DNA of 64,000 nt, taken from contig CM043945.1 in NCBI GenBank assembly GCA_014529385.2, positions 96,634,612-96,698,611 on the forward strand, written 5' to 3'. Position 1 is the first letter of the stretch. Each line of letters opens with the position of its first letter. Made by a program: the position numbers and the translations under genes. The notes under the pieces are model-generated. The model had not been told where the DNA came from and did not search any database. It worked only from the letters and a program-made list of their open reading frames with translations. Shown here piece after piece: positions 54,258 to 64,000 of the stretch. This stretch comes from Adiantum capillus-veneris. Lineage: Eukaryota; Streptophyta; Polypodiopsida; Polypodiales; Pteridaceae.

Positions 54258-54815
54258 CTTTAGGGATACAACTGGATTGTGTAGGCTACGGGCTAATGGG
54301 AGTGTCAGCTGGCACCAGCGGCAAAAGAGCTCCAATGCAGGCTATAGTAGCAAAGTATTGTAGGAATGGCACAATGTCTAGCAAAAAGGACATTAGGGAT
54401 AAGCAGCAGCAAACCACCAAAAGCTGCCTACTTAAAGAAAAAAATCACCAAAGGTCTTCTGCCCAAAACGTTGGAGCTCACACAAGATGCATGATCTTAA
54501 AGGTTGTTCAGCAAACCTTTCCTTGTTTAAAAATTTCCCAAAATGCCCTCTTCACACTCTAAATTCTTGTTTTAACCCTCAAGACTTTAAGCAAGCAACC
54601 ATATCTTCAACCCACCACTACACATCTTGTAATATAGTCTTTGGTGGTTCCCATATTGGAGCACAACTCAAGCACCCATACCAATATTAGCCATGGAATA
54701 ATTTGAACATATATACTAGCAACAGTTTGCATGTAATGTGCAGGTACACACACGTCTACAAGATCAAAAGAAAAAAGCATAATGTCTACATGCATGCCTA
54801 CCAAATCTTGAATAC
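54258..54815 (-). other. Intron 2, donor-proximal part
   Basis: Runs up to the exon 2 donor. No element termini were recognised, apart from possibly LTR-like DNA continuing from 52549. The short ORFs are not supportable. Confidence 0.5.
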
Positions 54816-54953
54816 CTTAAAGGCAAGTACAAGGGACATGCCGACGATAAACAAAAAAAATGGCATCACATAATCCGCCAAAGTAACACCATGCCAAGGT
54901 GAGTGATTGATGCTTGGCCATGCTCCTCCCCCGTCATCTACAAGTATCATCAC
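54816..54953 (-). CDS. HGSNAT-like exon 2
   Basis: 138 bp, 46 codons, phase 0 at both ends. The acceptor is TTATGCAG and the donor GTATTC. It encodes VMILVDDGGGAWPSINHSPW then HGVTLADYVMPFFLFIVGMS and LVLAFK. The block (DD)GG...(N/K)H(S/A)PW(N/H)G...ADxVMPFFLFIVG is the family signature. By family knowledge, the His of NHSPW aligns with the active-site His of human HGSNAT. The hydrophobic end is a membrane segment. Confidence 0.96.
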
Positions 54954-55229
54954 CTGCATAAGCAACAATCAATTTAAAGTAGGAGATAAGCCTTCATACT
55001 TCCAGCCATCCATCACAAACATGCTAAATGCTAGCTTATATATTTTCATGCAGCAAAGTTTTCATGAATTCTACTATTTAATTTCTGTATTGTGTGAGCA
55101 TTCAATGTGTGATATGTATGTGTGCATGCCTGTGTTCAACAACCGTAATATGTTGGTCTAGTTCTAATATGTTGGTCTGCGAACTAGAATACCAATTCAC
55201 ATACTGGGTTCAGCGTACACAAACAGTAC
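54954..55229 (-). other. Intron 1 of the HGSNAT-like gene
   Basis: 276 bp, donor GTACTG and acceptor TTATGCAG, phase 0. No element insertions are visible. Confidence 0.9.
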
Positions 55230-55490
55230 CGCAATGGTGAGGCCTCTGAAAACGTCCAAGGAGGCAAGCCTCTGGCGGGGGTTCTTCTCTTTCGATGATT
55301 TGTGAAGGTTTTCTTCAACATCGAAGCTGTGCTTAGACATTGATGTGCACGCTTCCCTATTTCCATGAAAGAATGAAGGCAGTAGAGGAATTTTGTGGCC
55401 GTCATCATCTGCTTCATAAACCTCCTCCTCTTGCTTACCAAAGTTAGACTGTGGTGCGCGTGAGAGCTCTCCTCTCTCCGCCGCTTCCAT
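55230..55490 (-). CDS. HGSNAT-like exon 1
   Basis: ATG at 55490, 87 codons, donor GTACTG below 55230. The first 70 residues are a hydrophilic, cytosolic-looking N-terminus (MEAAERGELSRAPQSNFGKQ, acidic EEEVYEADDDG) with no signal peptide. RQRLASLDVFRGLTIA follows, the (R)LxSLDxFRGLT(I/V)A block that opens the first membrane segment in this family. It reads on in frame into exon 2. This is the first ATG in frame with the conserved block; further upstream lies the MITE. Confidence 0.94.
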
Positions 55491-55546
55491 CTTGCATTTT
55501 CAATACAGCAACGAGTTTCGACTGCAGAGGAAATGATGACTTGTAA

Positions 55547-56060
55547 ATTAACTAAGGGAAAATTACCAAAATACCCCTCTAATTTGTGGAAATTCCCAAA
55601 ATACCCCTCAAATTTCAAAAATTCACAAAATACCCTTGTATGTATTTTGGTTGGATTGTTCAAGGTTTTTTAATATTTATTCCTTTTTTATAATTGAGAT
55701 CCGTTTTTGCATGCTTAACATGTAATTTGCCACAAATTACCTCTCAAAAAAAGGCAATTATGTCTAAAGATAATTCATCTCCAAAGCCTACATAATCAAC
55801 TCAAATTCTAAATTTAGCATCTTATATTGATAAGCAATGAGTCTTCTTATGAAAAGCTAGGAATTTTTGAATCTTTGGAGAAATTTAATTTCACAACCAC
55901 GAGTATTTTGGGAATTTTGGGAATTTTGGAAAATTTGAAGGGCATCTTGGGAATTTATGACAAAACATTGAGGGTGTTTTGGGAATTTTTGAAATTTGAG
56001 GGGTATTTTGGGAATTTCCACAAATTAGAGGGGTATGTTGGTAATTTTCCCACTAACTAA
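55547..56060. mobile_element. Mutator-like MITE (55556-56051)
   Basis: 496 bp with long terminal inverted repeats of about 90 bp: GGGAAAATTACCAAAATACC at the left, its complement GGTAATTTTCCC at the right. 9-bp flanks ATTAACTAA and ACTAACTAA differ at one base. Long TIRs and a 9-bp duplication fit a MULE-derived MITE. It sits 66 bp upstream of the ATG of exon 1, in the leader or promoter. Confidence 0.88.
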
Positions 56061-56264
56061 TTTGTGCAATGCTATGCTGGTTAGACATGTGTTCAGACCG
56101 AAGTCCGACGCATTTCTAACTCACCACTATATCACACCGAGTAGTAAATGAAGCTAGAGCCGCGAGAATGATAGTAGAGGTACACGAAGACTTCGAATGC
56201 CGAAAAGTAAACAAAAACATGGAGGCCATAAAAAGGAACCAACTTTATAATGTTGTGAACTCAC

Positions 56265-56380
56265 AATGGTTTAAAAAAATCATTGCTTGCTTGGTTAGCT
56301 CACTAGATTGCCATCTGCAAGGTGGTGGGGTCAAATCCTCGACCGCAAACTTGCTAATCTTTGACCTTTTTTAAACCATT
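56265..56380 (+). repeat. tRNA-like (SINE-type) core between 14-bp inverted repeats
   Basis: AATGGTTTAAAAAA (56265-56278) and TTTTTTAAACCATT (56367-56380) are perfect inverted repeats. Between them GGTTAGCTCACTAG resembles box A and GGGGTCAAATCCTCG resembles box B of Pol III genes, spaced as in a tRNA. A T-rich end follows. The acceptor stem does not pair, so it is not a functional tRNA gene. Confidence 0.5.
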
Positions 56381-56384
56381 TTAA

Positions 56385-56724
56385 TGTCTTAGACTTATGC
56401 AATTTGACCCGAACTGCCAATCCCGCCGCTTAAGGTTAATTTAAGACCCCATGGCACATAGTGTCGTGGTTTGGTGTAGGACCTTGGTTGATCTATGGCT
56501 TGGGGTGACACTATGAAGCTCTCTATCTCAACTCACCACAGTTTATGGTGCGGTTAGGCATGATGGTCTTGGGTGGGGACAATGGATGATGGTGTTAGAC
56601 AAGGGGAGCTAGAACCTACGAGTCAACCACCCAACCACCCACTATATAGCATAGCCCCGGGCCCTTTGCACTAGTTGGACTCCCTTTCCACACTGCTTAG
56701 CCCGGCCTTGCCAGTGTCCTGACA
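56385..56724 (-). mobile_element. 3' LTR of the upstream gypsy element
   Basis: About 340 bp from TGTCTTAGAC to GTGTCCTGACA, followed by a polypurine tract (minus CTTAAGGGGGGAGTAA). The left edge is inferred from the TGTC/GACA symmetry; the partner LTR lies outside the window. Confidence 0.65.
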
Positions 56725-58204
56725 TTACTCCCCCCTTAAGAAGAGTTTTCGTCCTCGAAAACAAAAGTGGGGAACTTCTTCTTAAGAACACTAATGTTTT
56801 CCCAAGTGGCACCTTCCTTAGGTCGGTCTTTCCACTTGATTAAGGCTTGTTGACGTACATGATGACGTGTACGCAACTCATGATAATCGAGAACACGTTT
56901 AGGTTCATACGATAAGGTAGGAGGTTCAATGAAGAATCTACCAAAATCTATTGGTCAATGACATTGTCGTCCCCATGTAACCGCTCACGTAAACGGCTTA
57001 CATGAAACACCGAATGAATACGAGAATGTGAAGGTAGCAATAATTTGTAGGCACGATCACCTACTCGCTTAAGTATATTGAAAGGCCCACAATATCGGGG
57101 AGATAATTTAGGTGTTGGCCCAATTTTCAGACTTTTTGAATGTTCTGGCACATGTAAAAATACTTCTTCCCCTTCTTCGAAGGTAACTTGCCGACGTTTC
57201 TCATCAGCGTACTTCTTATACCGATCTTGTGCTTGTCGGACATTCTGACGAGCAAGTTTCAGCATATCCATGTGGTCTTGGAGAAAATCCTTAACCTATT
57301 GGATTTTTTCGGTTGCCAACCCCACCATAACTGGTAACCTAGGTTGAAACCCATACATGAGTATGAAAGGACTAAATCTCGTTGTGACATGCTTAGCACT
57401 GTTGTAGGCAAACTCGAGAATAGGTAAGTATTCTTCCCAGTCTGACTGTTTTTTGTTGACGTATGCTCTTAGCATATCTTCTAGCACCTGGCTAACTCGT
57501 TCAGTCTGACCATCTGTTTCTGGATGATCGGCTGTACTGAGGTTCAGTTGTGTACCCAATTGTTTAAACACGGCTCTCCAAAAGTGACTGTTAAACTTGG
57601 GATCACGGTCACTGACAATGTTACTTGGCAAACCATACAATTTGTATAGATTGTCCACAAGTAACTTGGTTAGTTCTTGTGTCTTAACCGTTGATTTGGT
57701 TGGAATAAACTTACATAGTTTAGTCAACCGGTCGACGACCACCCATACCGAGTCATGACCTCGTACAGTGGTTGGTAAACCCACAATAAAGTCCATAGAG
57801 ATGCTTTCCCTTTTTCCATTAGGAATCTCCAAAGGATGTAAGGGTCCTCCTGCTTTCAGGCGCTATGCATTGTTAACTTGATATTTTTGGCAATGCAAGA
57901 CATAATCTTGAACAAAGCCATGTATATCTGGCCAGTAAAACTGTCTTCGTATGAGAGCATAAGGTTTTCTAATACCAGGGTGCCCCACACTTGGACTATC
58001 ATAACATTCATAAAGAATTTGGCGCCGAATGTCTGTGTCCGTCGGTACACAAACTCTCCCCTTATGGAGTACGTACCCATTATCGATGGTGAAATGCTTC
58101 CATCGTTGTAGTTCATCACTCGATAGAGGAGAACTAGGTGTGGAGGTTAACGTTTCACTTTCATCATTGGAGTGAGAAGGATCCCTCATTTGAACATGGT
58201 TCCA
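56725..58204 (-). pseudogene. Gypsy integrase of the upstream element (3' half)
   Basis: The zinc-binding part (VCVPTDTDIRRQILYECYDS, GHPGIRKPYALIRRQFYWPD, ... HCQKYQ) is at 57863-58200. The core has SMDFIVGLPTTVRGHDSVWV, SDRDPKFNSHFWRAVFKQLG, HPETDGQTERV (57296-57832). The C-terminal region (EEGEEVFLHVPEHSKSLKIG, GDRAYKLLLPSHSRIHSVFH) is at 56948-57271. Stops near 57295 and 57855 break it. HCQKYQ has Lys-Tyr in place of the usual second Cys. It is a different gypsy lineage from those in the intron. Confidence 0.87.
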
Positions 58205-58432
58205 TGTTGGAATTAGGGTTGCAGAGAAACACACACAGCTTGGAGAAGACGAAGGAAGCTCAAGGCACACAATAGAGAGTGTGTTACTTAGTGTGCAATG
58301 GAAAGATAGATAGCCCTAGAGTGATGGGAGTATATACAATGCACGGGGGAAAAAAACCTCCTAAAGAGGGAAAAAATGCCTCGGCGGTCCTAGTGTGTTC
58401 ACACACATCACTACCACATGTATATGGTAACA
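58205..58432 (-). mobile_element. Copia element: 3' LTR
   Basis: 228 bp, TGTTGGAATTAGGG...TATGGTAACA, paired with 63146-63371. The flank TTCCA (58200-58204) corresponds to CTCCA (63372-63376) with one difference. A polypurine tract (minus CAGGGGGATT) follows at 58433. Confidence 0.93.
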
Positions 58433-60399
58433 AATCCCCCCTGGAGTGATGCAGTGAACGAGAGCTGGCACATGAGTAAATGGAAGTGCCATGCCCTGAG
58501 GACAGGATCAGTCCACGAAGGGGAGTAAGCCCAAAGCTTTGCGGAAAGCTTCAAGCTTCTCACGAGACAATGCCTTTGTGAAAAGATCTGCAAGGTTGTC
58601 ATGTGTTGGCACATAAGCCAAGCCGATCTCTCCTGCTGAGAGCCTCTCCCTGACATAGTGGTAATGCACCTCAATATGCTTTGTGCGAGCATGAAAAATT
58701 GGGTTCCTCGCAACTGCCAATGTGCTCTGACTGTCAATGTAGATAGTGTTGGCAGTGTCCTGTACAACACCCAAATCAGCCATAAGGCGTCTGAGCCATA
58801 CACACTCAACCGTAGCTGTGAAGACTGCCTTGTACTTAGCCTCACAACTCAAAGTGGCCACAATAGGTTGCTTCTTGCTCAACCATGATATACATGAACT
58901 GCCAAGCATTAAACAAAAACCACTTGTGGACACTCACGTGTCAAAACAACCAGCCCAATCTGAGTTCGAAAAAGCATGTAAGTCTGGCGGCAATGATCCC
59001 CCCTTGGGATAAAACAAGCCAAGATGTAAAGTGCCACTAAGGTAGCGGAAAATCCTCTTGACAGCCTGTCAATGCTAAGACCCTGGGCTATGCATAAATC
59101 TGCTGACCTGTGAGACTGCAAACTGAATATCCGGCCTCATGTTGCATACATAAATGAGGCAGCCAACAGCAGTTTGGTAAAGAGTGACATCAGCAGGATC
59201 GCCAGCATCATGTAGACTCAACTTCAAACCTATTTCCATGGGAGTGGCAATAGGTTTGCAATCCTCAAGTCCAAACTTACATAGCAATGTCTCTATGTAA
59301 CTTTTCTGACACAAGGCAATACCACCATCACACTGCTTAAGCTGTATACCCAAGTAATGATGCAACAGCCCCAAATCTTTCATCTTGAAAGTAGCATTCA
59401 AATCAGCCTTAAATTTAGCAATATGTCTCTCATTTGGTCCAATGATCAGCAAATCATCAACATAAAGAACCACAATGAGAAGTACATCACCCTCACGCTT
59501 TACATACAATGTGCTTTCTGTTGAACTGTTACGAAAGCCTCATTTAACCAAATGAGTGTCAGCTTTCTCATACCAAGCACGAGGAGATTGCTTCAACCCA
59601 TACAAATCCTTCTTACATCTGCACACTTCGTCCTCTTGTCCTTTTATGACAAAACCGCGAGGCTGCGTTACATAAACTTCCTCAATTATGTCACCATTCA
59701 AGAAAGTAGTAACAATGTCTGATTGATGTACATCCCAACCAAAAGCTGCCAATGCACATAGGAAACGTACAGTAGTCATACGACAAGTGGGAGCAAAAGT
59801 CTCTTCATATCAATGCCTTTTTGCTGTGCATAACCCTTTGCAACAAGTCGAGCCTTATGGCGATCAATCTCACCATCCGGCTTGCGTTTCAACTTGTAAA
59901 CCCACTTTGTACCGATGGCCTTTTTGCCAAGAGGCAAATCACATAAAGTCCATGTGTCATTTTCTATAAGTGCATCATATTCTGATTGCATGACAGCCAT
60001 CCAATTTTCTGAATTCTGTGCTTCATCAAAAGATAGAGGCTCCTCAACATCATGTAAGCTAGACACAGCCAAAGCATAACAATCTGATGCATAAGATGCA
60101 TGGGGAGAGCCTGAATGAGTACGACTAGACAAAGGTGCATCCAATTTACTATCACGCAAAGTGTGCACCAGCCATTTTGGCATACTTCTAGCCTGCTCAT
60201 TTTCAGCCCTTTCCTCATCAAGTACATCATGTACATCTGCATCAGTAATAGGCTGATCTAGAACATTTTCAGAAACCCCCATAGGCTGTACATTTGCCTC
60301 ATTGGAACTTACATTTGTATTTCCACCACTGAAAAGAGGCAACAAAGTGTCATAAATGTCCTGTGAGCTTACGTTACTGTCTCTAGTACATGACAGCAA
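58433..60399 (-). pseudogene. Ty1/copia RT and RNase H
   Basis: RT opens with NDTWTLCDLPLGKKAIGTKW and GEIDRHKARLVAKGYAQQKG (59776-60399). After a frameshift come HQSDIVTTFLNGDIIEEVYV and KKDLYGLKQSPRAWYEKADT (59540-59779), a stop, then the catalytic VLYVDDLLIIG (59075-59509). RNase H: STSGFCLMLGSSCISWLSKK, LSCEAKYKAVFTATVECVWL, YIDSQSTLAVARNPIFHART and LADLFTKALSREKLE (58508-58933). Frameshifts near 59780 and 59070 make it defective. Confidence 0.92.
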
Positions 60400-61212
60400 G
60401 GGCTAAACAGAATCTTCCACAAACACTACATCCCAAGAAACCAGAATACGTTTTGTTTGTGGATGATACAACCTGTAACCTTTGCTTTCAGCACTATAAC
60501 CAACAAAAATACATTTGACAGCCTTATCATCCAATTTTCTGCACTGCACTTGTGGCACCAAAGCATATGCCAAACAGCCAAAAACACGCATGTGCTCAAT
60601 AGAAGGCTTTTTATCATGCCATGCTTCATATGGAGTAATAGACTGCAAAGCTTTCGTAGGACACCTGTTAAGTACATAAGTGGTACACATGATGGCCTCA
60701 AGCCAAAAATAATGCGACAAAGCTTGACTTTTGACCATACATCGTGCCATTTTCGTCAGTGACCTGTTTTTCCTCTCAGCAACACCATTTTGCTGAGGTG
60801 TGTAAGGCACTGTACATTGGTGTTTTATCCCACGACTAGCCAGAAATGCATTAAATTCATGAGACATATACTCCCCCCCTCGATCGGAACGGAGGGTGCC
60901 CATAGTACATTTTGAAACATTTTCAGCCATAGCCAGAAATTGTTTGAAGCGTATAAAAACTTCGGACTTCGCTTTAAGCGAAAATACCCATGCATGCCTG
61001 GAGTAATCATCAATGAAATTCATGAAGTACAGGTAATTGCCCAAGGACGGAGTTTGCATGGGCCCACAAACATCACTATGCACAAGCTGCAACCTGCATG
61101 TGGCCCGAACTGAACCATCCTTTGGAAGTTAGAACGCTGCATCTTACCCAAAATACAGCCTTCACAAACATGTTTGGCAGGTGCTTCAAGAGGCGGCAAA
61201 GAAGCAACCATA
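60400..61212 (-). pseudogene. Ty1/copia integrase
   Basis: VHSDVCGPMQTPSLGNYLYF and FIDDYSRHAWVF hold the first catalytic Asp residues. LRSDRGGEYMSHEFNAFLAS and VPYTPQQNGVAERKNRSL complete the DDE core. A C-terminal block includes FGCLAYALVPQVQCRKLDDK, FVGYSAESKGYRLY and WDVVFVEDSV. A TAA at 60400-60402 separates it from the RT frame; a frameshift near 61220 separates it from gag-protease. Confidence 0.92.
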
Positions 61213-62844
61213 TCAGATTTTTGCAAACGCAGCAAACTGGCAAAATTCAGATGACCAAAAACGTGCATGCCAAAGTTTTGCATCTGAAATAGCCCTTGAA
61301 TCTGCAACAGCATTTGCAAAATTTTGCCCACACTTGTCATACAAAGTGAGCTTATACAGCCTACGGCACAAAAGCCCACATGCAACAATTTCATCACCAA
61401 AACTGAGATCATCAACTGTACATCTGTCGTCCACAAATTTGACTACAAGTCCAAGTCTAGCAAGTGCGGATACAGACAAGAGATTCTTCTTGATCCCAGG
61501 TACATAAAGTGCAGCAACAAGTGTGAAGGAACTGCCATTAGCAGTAGTGAGCACAATCTTTCCAACTCCCTGAACTGGATAAGAGGCGTTGTTGGCACAA
61601 GTGACTGAATTCCCATGAGGGATAGACTCGAGAGAGGTAAACAATTCATGATGTGAGGTAATGTGCTTTGTAGCACCACTATCAAAATACCACACATGTG
61701 AATCTGCAGCAACTGACAAGCATGCATCATGAACAACAGGATTGTAAGTGGACTCTGCGCTAAAAGTCCACTCTACATCAACATCAGCAACTCCTTTCAC
61801 AGAAGACTCAACAATGGCTGCATTTGTAGTGGAACCAGCATTTGCAGTGGAACCACCCTCTTTCTTCTTAGCCTCTTTGGCCTTCAACTTAGGACACGAC
61901 TTGATCAAGTGATCATTGGCTTTACAATAATGGCAACACATCTTCTTTTTGCCCTTATCACCAGAATTTCTAGACGAATTGCTGCCAGCAGAAGCATTAG
62001 GAACATAATTTTTGCCACTCGCAGCAGAACCATAAGAAGTGGCTGCATTATTGTTACCACCCTTTCTTTGAGAAGCAATAAAAGCTCGTTCCACTGCACG
62101 CTGTCTAGTCCAGTTTTTTCTGGAAAGTGACTCTTGCAACAGCAATGTGCATAATGCATCAAATTTGACAACTTCTGGATTTCCTTGGGTCATAAGTCTC
62201 CAAGTACTAGCAAAAGTCTGGTAAGAATCTGGTAAGGCATCAAGAACAGTCTGCACAAGGGATATGTCTGAAATAACTTCACCTGCAGAAATAAGTTGCT
62301 CATTGATATCCTTGACACTAGCAAGGAAAGTGTCCATATCATCTTCCTCATGCATTATCTTCGACTCCAGCTCTTTACACAGCAAAGCAATTTTAGCCTC
62401 ATTGCGGCTTGCATAAAGACCTGCTAGAATATCCCAAGCCTGTTTTGCAGATTTTGCTAAACGGATGTGAGGAACAATGGTGCGCTTCACAGACAACAGA
62501 ATCAATGCATGAGCTTGCGCATCCTTAACATCCCAACGAGCTTGTTCTGCTGTAGGCAAAACAACTCTAACAGCTGCAATCCTTGCAGCAAGACCTGCAA
62601 CATCCTCAACATCGCCTACATCCTCAGAACCAGGATGTACATCAATGTCGTGCACAATGTTCAAGACGCCCTTTGACACAAGAACATGTTGCATCATATA
62701 AGCCCACATAGGGTAGTTGTCCCCATCCAACCTGTCCTCAGCAGCAAACATCTTGAACACATCTGTGTTGTTGTTGTCAGCCATGGTAAATGCTGCACCT
62801 GATGTGAAAACTGCCCGAAAATAGGAGAAACGGAGCGGGAACAA
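61213..62844 (-). CDS. Ty1/copia gag-protease
   Basis: A 543-codon open stretch; the natural start may be ATG at 62784 (MADNNNTDVFKMFAAEDRLD) rather than 62844. Gag resembles the UBN2/retrotran_gag type: NYPMWAYMMQHVLVSKG, AWDILAGLY, LLCKELESKIMHEEDDMDTF, LDALPDSYQTFASTW. The knuckle is CCHYCKANDHLIKSCP, followed by the retropepsin DSGATKHITSHHELFTSLES. It ends in the GAG-pre-integrase start LWHARFWSSEFCQFA, where a frameshift moves to the next frame (RLQKSDMVASLPPLEAP). This is the least damaged copia ORF. Confidence 0.92.
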   Translation of the reverse strand: MFPLRFSYFRAVFTSGAAFTMADNNNTDVFKMFAAEDRLDGDNYPMWAYMMQHVLVSKGVLNIVHDIDVHPGSEDVGDVEDVAGLAARIAAVRVVLPTAEQARWDVKDAQAHALILLSVKRTIVPHIRLAKSAKQAWDILAGLYASRNEAKIALLCKELESKIMHEEDDMDTFLASVKDINEQLISAGEVISDISLVQTVLDALPDSYQTFASTWRLMTQGNPEVVKFDALCTLLLQESLSRKNWTRQRAVERAFIASQRKGGNNNAATSYGSAASGKNYVPNASAGSNSSRNSGDKGKKKMCCHYCKANDHLIKSCPKLKAKEAKKKEGGSTANAGSTTNAAIVESSVKGVADVDVEWTFSAESTYNPVVHDACLSVAADSHVWYFDSGATKHITSHHELFTSLESIPHGNSVTCANNASYPVQGVGKIVLTTANGSSFTLVAALYVPGIKKNLLSVSALARLGLVVKFVDDRCTVDDLSFGDEIVACGLLCRRLYKLTLYDKCGQNFANAVADSRAISDAKLWHARFWSSEFCQFAAFAKI

Positions 62845-63128
62845 CCTGTGCTATATAGCACAAACCGTAGAAGACTATAAGGCACATGTTATGCAAAAAA
62901 CGGCACTGACAAAAATTCTGCACAAAATGACGAAATAGCCTGTGCAGTACTGCCTGTAGTGGAAACGGAGGCCGAAATGAGCCGAAATGAAAATTCTAAG
63001 CAGACCGGCTCTACGAGCTCGCCCAAAATATTTGTCGACTTGCGAACGCTTGCCAAAGCTCACTGAAATCGGAGAAAGTGAGCAGGCGTGTACTGGAGCA
63101 GCTGGCTACTAAGCTCGGGAGGACGCAA

Positions 63129-63143
63129 CCTGCTCTGATACCA
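63129..63143 (-). promoter_or_regulatory. Primer-binding site (tRNA-iMet), copia element
   Basis: TGGTATCAGAGCAGG (minus) two bases from the 5' LTR. Confidence 0.92.
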
Positions 63144-63145
63144 AT

Positions 63146-63371
63146 TGTTGGAATTAGGGTTGCAGAGAAACACACACAACTTGGAGAAGATGAAGGAAGC
63201 TCAAGGCACACAATAGAGAGTGTGTTACTTAGTGTGCAATGGAAAGATAGATAGCCCTAGAGTGATGGGCGTATATACAATGCACGGGGGGAAAAACCTC
63301 CTAAAGAGGGAAAAATGCCCCGACGGTCCTAGTGTGTTCACACACATCACTACCACATGTATATGGTAACA
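63146..63371 (-). mobile_element. Copia element: 5' LTR
   Basis: 226 bp, TGTTGGAATTAGGG...TATGGTAACA. It differs from the 3' LTR at only about half a dozen positions, so the insertion is fairly recent. Confidence 0.93.
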
Positions 63372-64000
63372 CTCCACACTTTGGAATATGCTTCATCATC
63401 CTCATATTTGCCTTTGAGAGGATCTAAAAATTCATTACGAAGTTCCGTGAACAAGAGAGAATTGATCTCTGACATACGACTTAGAGCGTTAGCCACTACA
63501 TTGTATCGGCCTTTACGATACCTTAGCTTGGCGTCATATTCCTGAAGAATCTCGACCCACCTGACTTTTCGACCCTTCAAATCCATTTGTTGTGTAAACC
63601 ATTTGATGCTTTCATGGTCAAACACAATCTCAAACTGAGCACCATACAGATAATGCCGCCATGTTTTTAAGACAGACACTATTGCATAGAGTTCGTACTC
63701 ATAAGCAAAGTAGTTATGCTAAGCTGCATCAAGCTTCTTGCTTTCAAATGCAATCGGTCGTCCATCTTGTAAGAGGACTGCTCCAATAGCACGGTCACTG
63801 GCATCCGAATGGTTTCAAAGGATCTACAATAGCCACTATGGGAGCTGTAGCTAATGCATCCTTGAGCGTATCAAAACTGTGTTGTTGAGCGGATCCCCAC
63901 TGAAAAGCTTTGCCTTTGCCTTTTAGTTGATCCATCATGGGAACAACAATATTAGCATAGTTTTTAATGACCTTCGATAAAAACTTGCAAATCCCAAAAA
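63372..64000 (-). pseudogene. Gypsy RT-RNase H of the upstream element (5' part, runs off window)
   Basis: RNase H reads SVLKTWRHYLYGAQFEIVFD, HESIKWFTQQMDLKGRKVRW, YRKGRYNVVANALSRM. The RT/RNase H junction (LKGKGKAFQWGSAQQHSFDT, LKDALATAPIVAI) follows at 63830-63950. A TAG at about 63720 and frameshifts break it. The copia insertion lies in the linker between this RNase H and the integrase at 58200. Confidence 0.87.

Noticed and set aside
55184-55663. 159-codon minus ORF overlapping exon 1
   Set aside because: It is in another frame and runs into the MITE terminal repeat; the conserved family residues are in the 55490 frame.
56284-56350. Functional tRNA gene
   Set aside because: Box A and B resemblance, but the acceptor ends do not pair and no clear anticodon arm forms.

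Overview
This is nuclear DNA from a plant with a large, repeat-rich genome. The evidence is: spliced coding exons of a plant-type membrane acetyltransferase; Ty3/gypsy and Ty1/copia elements with tRNA-iMet primer sites; a hAT element; a DUF4283 LINE ORF1; and long dinucleotide microsatellites. The LINE at 1.9-3.6 kb resembles, from memory only, reverse transcriptases common in seed-free plants. A fern or similar large-genome plant is therefore my guess, not a demonstrated identification. Nothing bacterial or organellar was seen.

The one host gene recognised runs on the minus strand from 55490 down to 9309 and continues past the left side of the recognised exons. It encodes the N-terminal part of a heparan-alpha-glucosaminide N-acetyltransferase-like (HGSNAT/DUF5009) membrane protein. 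Four exons (55230-55490, 54816-54953, 9489-9570, 9309-9385) keep one reading frame over 186 codons, and all complete introns are GT-AG. Intron 2 is 45,245 bp and holds most of the window.

Layout, left to right. 1-9.3 kb (intron 4): gypsy and LTR scraps, a LINE, a plus-strand copia scrap, microsatellites and a palindromic 20-bp minisatellite. 9.3-9.6 kb: exons 4 and 3. 9.9-15.6 kb: broken copia pieces, a 1.28-kb solo LTR with a 5-bp target duplication, and other LTR pieces. 15.6-30.85 kb: a gypsy element (TSD CCATC) whose left LTR is split by a second gypsy element (15735-22371, TSD CTAGA). 30.9-32.1 kb: a decayed LINE ORF1. 32.1-37.95 kb: LTR-like DNA and a third, truncated gypsy element related to the nested one. 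39.4-51.7 kb: two tail-to-tail copies of a pol-less LTR element with an Asp/His-rich coding block; the right LTR of one carries a 3.13-kb hAT element (TSD ACTTATGA). 51.7-54.25 kb: a long compound microsatellite, an LTR start, and a 1.7-kb solo LTR (TSD CTTGG). 54.8-55.5 kb: exons 2 and 1. 55.5-64 kb (upstream of the gene): a Mutator-like MITE 66 bp from the start codon, a tRNA-like repeat, and a gypsy element interrupted by a nearly complete copia element (58205-63371).

The retroelement ORFs nearly all carry stops or frameshifts, so few copies can be autonomous today. Empty-site paralogues inside the window independently confirm two insertions (the nested gypsy and the hAT), which fixes a relative order of events.
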